64,000 nucleotides of DNA, taken from assembly GCA_033977485.1 (NCBI GenBank), contig CM066988.1, positions 29,880,001 through 29,944,000 on the forward strand, given 5' to 3'. The position numbers were made by a program, and so were the translations under genes. Below are positions 56,433 through 64,000 of this stretch, one piece after another (position 1 is the stretch's first letter; each line of letters begins with the position of its first letter). This stretch comes from Hydrangea macrophylla (Eukaryota > Streptophyta > Magnoliopsida > Cornales > Hydrangeaceae). Below the pieces are notes generated by a model that was given only the letters and a program-made list of their open reading frames with translations, ran no database searches and was not told the origin of the DNA.

Positions 56433-56587
56433 TGTTGAGTGATAGTCTTTATTTTACTGTTATTGCTACCTTTGTTATTTATCTTATGTCAAAGGTTCTC
56501 TATGTAATTTTTCCTTTTTGATTCTTTTCTCTAATTAATAAAAGAGAGGGTCACTATTGTGAACCCTAAGCTTTCTGGAAAACAACA
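56433..56587 (+). repeat. E10 3' LTR
   Basis: 155 bp after TTTGAGGGGGAG. It contains AATTAATAAAAG and the inverted repeat GGTCAC...GTGAACC (56549-56565). Confidence 0.95.
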
Positions 56588-56661
56588 TGTTGAAGCATGA
56601 TATATATTGTTGGGCCCATTCTCTAACAACTTGAGCTTTTGGAGTAGTTGGTAACTTAACA
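56588..56661 (+). mobile_element. TRIM 3' LTR, separated from its interior by E10
   Basis: 74 bp, TGTTGAAGCATGATATA to GTAACTTAACA, matching the TRIM LTR at 14209 with a few differences. Its first five bases TGTTG serve as the right target duplication of E10. Thus E10 landed at the junction between TRIM interior (45966-46007) and this LTR. Confidence 0.9.
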
Positions 56662-57035
56662 AATGTGTTGCAATAATTGATTTTATGGAAGATTCCAGTT
56701 AGCTAAGCTAGTAAGAAATAGAGTTCTTACACTGTATGCATGTGTTTGAAACTCGTTGCCTTCCATTTCCTTCTCGCCAATTCTCCAAAACGATTATAAA
56801 AAATTATTGTTAAAAATGGAATCGTTCTTAAACACCTTGTATGTGGTCCTTAATTTTTTTCCCTTTTGCATGCAGAGTGAATTACAACAGTAAATAATTG
56901 TCAGGTCCATACCTTATTGCTGATCTTCTTATTGATTTGCACATGTTGGTCATGTAAGATTTAGTATCTTTATACTTCTTTGGTAGAGCAAGCTAAGCCC
57001 CTGAACTTCTTTTTCTATATTTTTGGGTATTGCAG
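56662..57035 (+). other. HIBADH: End of the 16.7 kb intron
   Basis: Ordinary intron sequence leading to the acceptor TATTGCAG. No element is recognised. Confidence 0.7.
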
Positions 57036-57115
57036 GCTAAAGATTTGAACCTTGCTGCAGCATCAGCCAAAGAGGTCGGTCTTAAATACCCTATGACTTC
57101 TCAAGCGAAAGATAT
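57036..57115 (+). CDS. HIBADH: HIBADH exon (C-terminal helices)
   Basis: The exon has 80 nt, 26 codons plus 2 nt. The acceptor is tattgcag and the donor is gtaagt at 57116. It encodes AKDLNLAAASAKEVGLKYPM then TSQAKD. The Lys-Asp-Leu motif (KDLxLA) is a conserved substrate- and cofactor-contacting element of beta-hydroxyacid dehydrogenases. The exon sits just after the E9/E10/E11/TRIM complex. Its phase (0 in, 2 out) fits both neighbours. Confidence 0.95.
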
Positions 57116-57424
57116 GTAAGTCTTTCTTCCCATTTAGGATCCAACTGCTATATGAGTTCCCCATCTGTTACTTGAGCTTGGCTTAGCACTTGTTATTAAG
57201 ACTTCACAGTAATAAGTTCTGTTTGTCCAGTCATAATCTTATGTGATAGAGGACTCTAGCAGCCTGTATATACACATGTATAATTCGGAAGTTCCAGTAA
57301 ACATTGGTCTACAGAAAATCTAAATATAGTCGAGTTCATCTGGGATTTCGTGATGCAATTCAAGCCTTCGCTGTGATGCCTAATTTAGAAATCTTCCTTC
57401 CTCTTTCGTTAAATTCTACACTAA

Positions 57425-57810
57425 TGCTGTGTTTGGTATGGGGGAAGAGGGGAAGGAAGGAGAGTGGTGGAGAGACGAGAGGAGGGAAGAGGGTAGAATC
57501 GTTTGTTTGGTACGATGGAAGAGAGGAGGGAAAAGGAGAGGAAGAGGAGGAGGGGAGGGATGCCTCTTCCCTCTGGGCCCACCAATTCGATCCTCCTTCC
57601 AAAAGAGGACGGACTATGGGAGAGAAAAATCTTCCCTCATCTTTTTTTTTTAAAACGAAACACAATATTCTCCTCTTTTTTTTCCTCACTTTCTTCTTAT
57701 TTAACGAAACACAAGGAGGGAAGACCCTCTTCCTTTCCATAGGGATACCTCTTTCATCCCGCGTCTCTTCCCTTCCTTCCACTTCTCCATCCCTCCTACC
57801 AAACATAGCA
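57425..57810. mobile_element. Tourist-like MITE (386 bp)
   Basis: The left end TGCTGTGTTTGGTATGGGGG pairs with the right end, which read on - is TGCTATGTTTGGTAGGAGGG. TAA flanks both sides (57422-57424, 57811-57813), as for PIF/Harbinger elements. The interior is purine-rich on the left and pyrimidine-rich on the right, so open frames here are artefacts. Confidence 0.75.
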
Positions 57811-57813
57811 TAA

Positions 57814-60526
57814 TATACCCGCATAGAGATTTTGCTAATTGCCTCAAAGAAAAGGCCTTACTCTAATAAGCCCCATAAAACCCTTCCATCTAGTGCTCAA
57901 ACCTAGAGCATTCCAGAATCTACAAGTTTACCTGTTCAGGGGTAGGATGACATCACTATCTGGCCCAACTTTCCCCCTTTTTATGCTTAAAGTGAAAATC
58001 AACTCCTCACAGTTTTCTCGCCTCTTATTCCAATTCCCATATTGCCATTGATTTTAGCCAGAAAAAACAGAAGTACAAATCCCAAAAAATGTCCTCTTTA
58101 ATGCTGTCATCCTTCAATTAGACTTTCTGGCCGGTAGGCTTTATACCGGACCTGCCTTGCTGACAGGGAGGATATGAAATAGATAGTTGCGCTTGCCTTC
58201 ACTTAGAAACTCTACGCCCCCTATTAGAGTAAGGCATGCTCTCGAAACTAGATTCACTCGTTCTTGTCTCCGGTGATTAACCTACAGAAAAGATGCCTCT
58301 ATTAATATCAATTTAATGATATCTCAGGATGACAAGTAGGTACAGATTGGAAATGAGTTTTCTATTCGCACTTCTAACAGATGTGTATACCCTAATCCCA
58401 CCTAATACAACCCCTCCCAATGGGTTAGAGTTATCCCACTCTCCGTGGGATAAAAACCTAGTTTAGGACTATTTTATCATGTCTGATGGAGCCACCAAAT
58501 GCAGGATGGGATAAAAGTTAACCTATCCTGTCGTATCCTGTCCACCAAATGAGGCCTTATTGTGTATTTGACTATCGACCCTGGCAATTAACATTATAAG
58601 TTACGATATAACATGGTACACCTATCATAATGCAGTGTTTACCAAATATGAAAGAGACATTTTATTTGTAGCCATGTCCTTGCCCTTTTCTTAAGATTTG
58701 TCGGATCAGAATGTCTGTCAGGTCTCGCCCACATTCTATGTTGGTGTTCGTGCTTAATTGTTACTGAAACCTGCGTTGACCTGTGATCCTTTAAGGCTAC
58801 ATCTTGGGTTGATAGTATATGTTGTTTTTTTTAATCTTTATGCCCTAGTCTTTCCCAAAGTTACAAGGAGCATGAATTGTAATTGTACAATAGACTGAAA
58901 GGGAGCAGGTATACATTTAATAGTGAAGCTTGATGTTTTAAGAAGTAAAACCCTCTATTTTTAATCAGAACTTAGATTTGAAATTGTGAATTGATCATTT
59001 AATGTCCTTTTGGTAACCAATTATTTGAGATTATTATCACCTATATAAATTTGAGTCTGTATGGCATCCAAATTTTATAGCTTTTTCAAAAACCTACTTC
59101 TAAAACTAAAAAAAGAGATTATTTTAAAAGCAGTAAATTGTTTTTCGAAAAAAAAAATGAACTTCGACCTTTAAAAAAATTCCATCTTCGTACCTAAAAA
59201 GTTCTGGTTAGTTTTTGTATAAAAAAAATAATACTTTCAGTTAGATTGCCAAACACTCTACACCACAAAACTTGCTTCTTCTCTACAGAAAAAAACCTCT
59301 CTTACAAAAATGTATTGGAAAAAACTCTTATTCCCACACAACCAGAAGGACTCTTAAGGGCATAGCAATGCTTTTTGCCTCCCCCTTTTCTATTTCAGAT
59401 TTCAGTTTCTTTTGGGTCATTTGCAGGTGCAGTGTAGCCCCTCCGTGTTTCTTCTTCGAAAGATTGGGTTTCATAGTTCTAGTATTTTTCCTGTTAAAAA
59501 CAGAAACTAATGTTGTGACTCGACCAAACATCTTAATCTCTACAGTATAAACAGAGAAAACCAATAAACTAAATGGCACACAAGAACACTACGATGTATG
59601 TGGTTTGGCGTAAACACATAATGTTCGGGTGTGTTACGATGAAAATTTTCAGCACATATTTTGATTCTGTGCGTTTGGTAATGTACCACTTAATTGAAAA
59701 AGCAGCCTAAAACCCACAGAAAACTTTAAGTGAAAATTCTACTGAAAATTAATCACTGAATGCAGTCAATTTCAGTAATTGAAACACTTTTTTTTTTCAG
59801 TATTGTAAATTCAATCCTTAAAATTTTCCAGTACTTAAAATCCAACACTTAATTTTCAGTACTTAATTTTCAGTTTTACAGTTCCACAAAAAATTTGAAA
59901 AAATATTTACAGTCATTCACCTCTCTCTCACAGCCCTCGAATGCTCTTTCTCAAGTTTAGGCCAAACGACAATAAGCTACCTTGAAAAGTAAGCAATCCA
60001 ATCTTAAATAGACAACTAAAACAAGTTGGTTACAGTCAACTCTTGTTCTCACAATCTCCAAGGCCAATCAATCGCCTAGAGAATGCCTAACTGCTGGAAC
60101 CTAAATCGAGCACAACCCGTTATATCACCTCTACTACCAACTCGACGCCATGGTGATCTTGACGTAGTACAGATCAACCTCCTCTGCAACCTTTCGATCA
60201 CCATTGTACTATTTTCGAGAATTCTCACCATGCACACCATACAAGAATTAAGGAGAAAAAAAAAATCATAAATCATGAGATAGATCACAAGAAGACAAGA
60301 TGCTAGCCTTATCTTGTTGCTCTAGGTTTTGCACGCACTTAGTTGTGTGAACAACAGACATATATACTATCTTGTATTGTTTTTTTCCTTATCCCGTCTG
60401 AAATAGCACTGAATGAATATTTCTTTCTTTGATCTTCACGGTTGAGTTTGAATCGTCTCATTAGACTCAGTCTTCACTTAAATTCATTGCTCATGTGAAC
60501 TTTTGTGGTTAGTTTCAGCAACCTCA
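57814..60526 (+). other. HIBADH: Intron, no clear element or gene
   Basis: AT-rich sequence. Words such as ACCAAATG and GGATAAAA recur near 58380-58560, and TTTTCAG/CTGAAAA words near 59640-59880, which may be decayed MITEs, but no paired ends could be fixed. Confidence 0.5.
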
Positions 60527-60833
60527 CCACAATTCTATGAAGCACGGGTACTCCATTTTGAGTGACATACGAATGCCAGGTACTCGAGGGACACCGGCAC
60601 GTGTGGGCACGTGTCAGACACGCCTCAATGCGTGTCGGGGTGGTTTTAGGTAAAAGTTTGGTGCAGGGTACGGCTCGGATACGGAGGGTTAGAGAAGAGG
60701 TAATTTTTCTTCTTCATCGGCATCGGCATCGGCATCGGAGTTGTCATCTTCTTCTTCTCCGTTGGCTTCGTCATCTTCTTCTTCTTCTTCTTCTCTCAGG
60801 CCTTCGATGGCTACTGTTGCTTCTTCTTCTTCT

Positions 60834-60834
<1 letters not shown>

Positions 60835-60886
<52 letters not shown>
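60835..60886. repeat. (TC)n microsatellite
   Basis: About 25 TC units preceded by (TTC)n blocks (60747-60840). Open frames across it encode Ser/Leu runs on + and Arg/Glu runs on -, and are not genes. Confidence 0.95.
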
Positions 60887-60888
<2 letters not shown>

Positions 60889-61228
60889 TGGTTGCGGCTG
60901 GAGGAGACACCAAAGAAACTAAAGTCTAAGAGTGGTTCTATTAACACCCACATACTTTGCTCACTACACCCATTATTTAATAAAACATTGTCATTCCAAC
61001 TATATCCCTAAACAAAATGACATATAAGGACAAATTTGTAGAAATTTTTGTAAATGGATTACTCTCTACACCCACCTACTTCAACAAACCTTAACTTATC
61101 AATACCTCTTAGTAACATCTTTGAATTTCGATATATATTTATGTAATATAGATAATTCATATTTTCTATATACAAATCAAACTACAAATGGATGACTGAA
61201 ATCATTTCTTTCAACGTATCCCAATAAC

Positions 61229-61316
61229 GCATTTAGTGAGTTCGTTTGTTTCATTCACCCACTGAAGAACTTGCATTTAATGAGTTCGTTTGTTTCATTC
61301 ACCCATTGAAGAACTT
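61229..61316. repeat. Tandem repeat, 2 copies of 44 bp
   Basis: GCATTTAGTGAGTTCGTTTG and GCATTTAATGAGTTCGTTTG begin the two copies, 44 bp apart, within the Mutator-like element. Confidence 0.85.
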
Positions 61317-61680
61317 TGCTCCACCAAACGTAAATTCTTGGAAAACAAATGCAACCAATTAGTTTAGATGTGATGATTTTGTCATTGGTTAATTGTGGAG
61401 AGAGATTGTGTAAAGGTTACTTGGATTGAAAGATTTATGTATATCTATATACGTATAGTATATGAATGTGTGCAATTGGCTATATTCGTATATCTGATAC
61501 ACACACACACATATATGTATATGTATATGTTCGTACATATCCATAATGACCATAACTAAGAACACAAGTGGGTATATGTATGTATATAATACACAGATCT
61601 ACATACATATTTGAATTGAAGTGAGAGAAGGGAGATGGTGGGTGTAGAAAGTAATAAGAAATGGTAAGGGTTTTCAAAAG

Positions 61681-61850
61681 GAGAGCACTTTTGCCTACCC
61701 AAGTTTGGTTCACCATTGCTCACCCATGCCTTCACTGCCTGACATGTGTCCCCTTTTATTCCCATTTTGCCCTTGTATGAGGCACATGTTAGACAGTGAA
61801 GGCATGGGTGAGCAACAGTGAACCAAATTTGGGTGAGCAAAAGTGCTCTC
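61681..61850. mobile_element. Second Mutator-like hairpin element nested in the first
   Basis: 170 bp, almost entirely two inverted arms of about 68 bp (GAGAGCACTTTTGCCTACCC at the left; the right end closes AAAAGTGCTCTC) around a loop of about 34 bp. A perfect 9-bp target duplication TTTCAAAAG (61672-61680, 61851-61859) shows insertion into the older Mutator-like element. A transcript could fold into a long near-perfect hairpin. Confidence 0.9.
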
Positions 61851-62574
61851 TTTCAAAAGTAGGGTTTACTTTGGGAATGAAGTTGGCTGTAAAGAGTAAA
61901 TTATTTTTATTTAAGTTAGTGTGGTGAGTGTAGAGAGTAAGTGGGTGTGGAGAGTAAAGTAGGTGGGTGTGAATAGAACCACTCAAAGTCTAAACCTAGT
62001 GTGTGTATATATAATTAATATTTAAGTTTATTATGAATAGACCCCTTACATTGTTACAAATATGAAATATTAAATACCTATTTCCAATCTTTACTTATTT
62101 GCAAATAACACCACATAACGGATAAGTACCTACTATTTAAACAAAATCTATGATTATTTCTAAAAGACCCACAAAGAAATCGTAAATTAAATTTTTTTTT
62201 TATTCAACATTTGTAGTCTTTGTATTTGTATATAAATATTTTAAAAAATATTTTTTATTCAACGTACCCTAGCCGTACGCGTACCCCATATTTTTTGGAT
62301 TTGCCGTATCACCATACCCGTATCGTATTGTACCCGTATCACGTGTCCGTACCCGTGCCCGTATCGTATTGTACCCGTATCACGTGTCCTCATGCGTGCT
62401 ACATAGCCACAATGCAAGCTAATTTGGAAAATAATGCTGCTATATATCTCGAAGTTGTCAAAAGATTGTGATGGCACATTAATCTCTCATGCAATTGAGA
62501 ACTAATCAGGACATTATTTGACTTAGTATGCTGGATATATTGATAATATTATTAATTGAATTACTTCTCTACAG

Positions 62575-62662
62575 ATTCACTGAGCTCTGTGAGGAGGGTC
62601 AAGGAACCAAAGACTTTTCTTGTGTTTTCCGCCATTACTACAGTGGCATGGATGAGCTTTAA
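62575..62662 (+). CDS. HIBADH: HIBADH terminal exon with stop codon
   Basis: The exon has 88 nt. The acceptor is ttctctacag, and 1 nt completes an Ile codon begun in the previous exon. Then FTELCEEGQGTKDFSCVFRH and YYSGMDEL are followed by TAA at 62660-62662. The G-x-x-KDFSxVFR pattern is the usual C-terminal end of HIBADH, and the length agrees with plant homologues. I see no clear poly(A) signal cluster in the next 100 nt. The 3' UTR presumably continues into AT-rich sequence. Confidence 0.95.
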
Positions 62663-62733
62663 CTTCATCGGTAGATCATTATGTGTCCATAATCTTGAGC
62701 TTCCCATCGTGATAACTTTTGAATAAGTGTGAT

Positions 62734-62771
<38 letters not shown>

Positions 62772-63466
62772 TTTTTTTTATTATATATATATATAATAAG
62801 TATACTAAAATATATACGGTCAGTCAATTAATCCAATTCTGTTAGCTGCTATATCAATTCAGCAATAGGTCATTTCTTGTGGCGACGGTTAAAGGGTATC
62901 AGTTTTATATTCGTTTGTGCATAAAACAAACAGGAATACAACCATGCAGCTAGGCTTCATTGTCTCCTGGAATACGTTTATGGCGACTGAGTGCACACCA
63001 AATTAGTAAATTGGGGTGGTAAATAATATTTTAAGGACAACAAGTCTTAGACGCACGAAGCCATCACATTCAACATTCTGTTTATACTTGATTTTACTCA
63101 ACCACCATGTCAAGATATGTCTGGGAATTTTTTACCTGAATCATCAGTTTGGGGCGAATATGTTCATGACCCATAACTGTTTCAACTTATTTTCCAAATC
63201 CATCACTTTCTTAGAAGTCGCTACTTCAAGTAACGATTTCAGACCAAAATAATTTCAACAAAAGTCGCTACTTCGTTATACCAAAGGGGAAGTTGCTACT
63301 TGAAGTAGTGACTTTAGTGAAAATGAGAAGTTGCTATTTTAAGTAACGACTTTATCAGCAGTTAATTTTCAACAGCAGTCCAACATTAATATCAATCCAC
63401 TAAGATGGGAGAGAGAGAGAGGGATAGAGATAGTGGTAGAGAGAGGGAGAGATAGAGAGAGAGAGG
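62663..63466 (+). other. HIBADH 3' flank with simple repeats
   Basis: Contains the 3' UTR (end not determined), a (TC)n run (62739-62769), a TATATA run, four related words of the type AAGTCGCTACTT/AAGTAACGACTT (63215-63353) and a GA-rich stretch (63405-63466). No gene is seen. Confidence 0.6.
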
Positions 63467-64000
63467 TGTTAGCATTTTTTGTGGGTTATGGGTCACCCAC
63501 ATAATCTATGGAGTGGGTCCAAGGGCTTAGCTTAGGGTCCAAGAAATCCTATGTGGATTATAACTTGGAGTCCTATGGCATGTATATGTGTGTGTATATA
63601 TATATGTGTATAACACACATAAACACAACTCTGCACACAATAAGGCAGACACCCTTTCTCCCTCTCTCTCTCTTTTAGTTACTTTCTCTCTCTAGCCAAA
63701 TCACACTAGGGCTTGGGATTTAGCGCGTGGATACAAAGGGGGTGTCTCTAGTAGGCATTCTCACGACCCGTTCGAAGCACAAGAGCGTACACGGAAGCAC
63801 TAAAGAGCAGCAGTTCGTGGGTATTATCGCCGGGCTTGTAACAACACCGCCAAGACGATCCGTGATCGGGTATATTCCGCAAGGTATGTCCTTTACCCAA
63901 CCCGTATGCATGTGTGTATACATTATTTACATTGGTATCAGAGCCTATAGGTTGTTGATTCGCCCGTATTATGCCCAAAACAAATCTACCATTAAAGCTT
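63467..64000 (+). mobile_element. E12: start of an LTR retrotransposon, cut by the window end
   Basis: A 5' LTR runs from TGTTAGCATTTTTT (63467) to ATTATTTACA (63931). One base later the primer-binding site TGGTATCAGAGCC (63933-63945) follows. Copia or another iMet-primed LTR element is likely, but no coding sequence is visible in the remaining 55 bases. The LTR (about 465 bp) matches none of the others here. Confidence 0.85.

Larger units (their letters stand above)
46008..56587 (+). mobile_element. E10: Ty1/copia on +, inserted in a TRIM and containing E11
   Basis: The 5' LTR is 46008-46128 and the 3' LTR 56433-56587, both TGTTGAGTGATAG to GGAAAACAACA. A perfect target duplication TGTTG (46003-46007, 56588-56592) flanks the element. 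The primer-binding site TGGTATCAGAGCC is at 46129-46141. Without E11 it measures about 5.3 kb. The coding region carries many stops and shifts, and the 5' LTR has lost about 34 bp, so it is older than E11. Confidence 0.95.
60930..61984. mobile_element. Mutator-like element (1055 bp, non-autonomous)
   Basis: The left end GAGTGGTTCTATTAACACCC matches the right end read on - (GAGTGGTTCTATTCACACCC), with similarity continuing for about 40 bp. The 9-bp target duplication AAAGTCTAA (60921-60929 and 61985-61993) is perfect. Nine-base duplications with a GAG start are diagnostic of Mutator-like transposons. No transposase is encoded. A tandem 44-bp repeat lies at 61229-61316. Confidence 0.9.
60535..62406. 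mobile_element. hAT-like non-autonomous element, carrying nested Mutator-like elements
   Basis: The ends are CTATGAAGCACG on the left and, read on -, CTATGTAGCACG on the right. The flanks CCACAATT (60527-60534) and CCACAATG (62407-62414) fit an 8-bp target duplication with one mismatch, typical of hAT. The right end has internal repeats of GTATCGTATTGTACCCGTAT. Without the nested insert it is about 0.8 kb. No transposase frame is present. Confidence 0.65.
15160..62662 (+). other. HIBADH: HIBADH gene, 3' part (5 exons, 4 giant or medium introns)
   Basis: This is the span of the only host gene I can support. Joining 15160-15255, 38873-39015, 40243-40327, 57036-57115 and 62575-62662 gives 492 nt (163 codons plus TAA) with no internal stop. 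Every border is GT-AG and the phases fit (0, 2, 0, 2). The product matches the C-terminal half of plant 3-hydroxyisobutyrate dehydrogenase, which oxidises 3-hydroxyisobutyrate to methylmalonate semialdehyde with NAD+ in mitochondria during valine breakdown. Family members are about 340-350 residues, so the transit peptide and most of the Rossmann domain must lie upstream of base 1. Intact exons and splice sites suggest a working gene despite introns of 23.6 and 16.7 kb packed with transposons. A pseudogene lacking its 5' half cannot be excluded from this window alone. Confidence 0.93.

Noticed and set aside
57304..57824. Long frames on both strands (169 and 154 codons)
   Set aside because: They cover the purine/pyrimidine-rich interior of a MITE with TAA duplications, and no protein family is recognisable.
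60562..61011. 149-codon frame with Leu/Ser runs and Arg/Glu-rich frames opposite
   Set aside because: They come from (TTC)n and (TC)n microsatellites inside a hAT-like element.

Overview
The window is plant nuclear DNA, most likely from a eudicot. It holds the 3' half of one host gene, for mitochondrial 3-hydroxyisobutyrate dehydrogenase (HIBADH, valine catabolism), on the + strand. Five short exons (15160-15255, 38873-39015, 40243-40327, 57036-57115, 62575-62662) join with matching phases at GT-AG borders. They encode 163 residues and end at a TAA. Almost everything else lies in the introns and is transposable elements. The introns measure 23.6, 1.2, 16.7 and 5.5 kb, and at least 15.1 kb of a further intron precedes the first visible exon. 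The upstream exons (Rossmann NAD domain, transit peptide) are not in the window.

Upstream intron (1-15159): E1, the 3' part of a decayed Ty1/copia element on + (1-~4427); E2, a complete 8.7 kb copia element on - with 1501-bp LTRs and TSD TAAAT (4909-13617); and a 300-bp TRIM with 74-bp LTRs and TSD ATTTC (14209-14508), lying inside a Tourist-like repeat.

Intron 15256-38872: a minus copia 3' end fused head-on to E3, a plus copia pol remnant (to ~18912). E4 (minus copia, 18985-33719) was entered by E5 (+, 21855-32543), which was itself entered by E6 (+, 25231-30618, TSD ACCTA). E4 also carries a small foreign RNase H-LTR fragment. After these come simple repeats, a foldback of LTR-like arms, E7 (35946-37115, an internally deleted copia with 200-bp LTRs) and an old TRIM copy.

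Intron 40328-57035: a truncated non-coding LTR element E8 (41072-~41945) is joined to a truncated minus copia E9 (to 45965). A TRIM is split by E10 (46008-56587, TSD TGTTG). E10 in turn contains E11 (47747-52988, TSD CTTCT). E11 has LTRs that look identical and one uninterrupted 1494-residue gag-pol frame, so it is the best candidate for a recently active element.

Last intron (57116-62574): a Tourist-like MITE with TAA target duplications, then a hAT-like element that contains a Mutator-like element, which contains a second Mutator-like hairpin. Both Mutator-like elements have perfect 9-bp target duplications. After the gene come simple repeats and the 5' LTR and primer-binding site of a further LTR element (E12) running off the end.

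E5, E6, E9, E10, E11 and the small fragment in E4 form one related copia group: similar gag and pol, short 121-159 bp LTRs, and CCACC-rich leaders in most of them. They share paired stem-loops 75-115 nt before the gag ATG and a stem-loop just after the LTR TATA region. E1 and E4 form a second group. I found no CRISPR array, bacterial-type operon, tRNA or rRNA gene. I do not see a convincing new multi-gene system. The most notable content is the intron architecture of HIBADH, the nested insertions, the TRIM family and the conserved leader hairpins.
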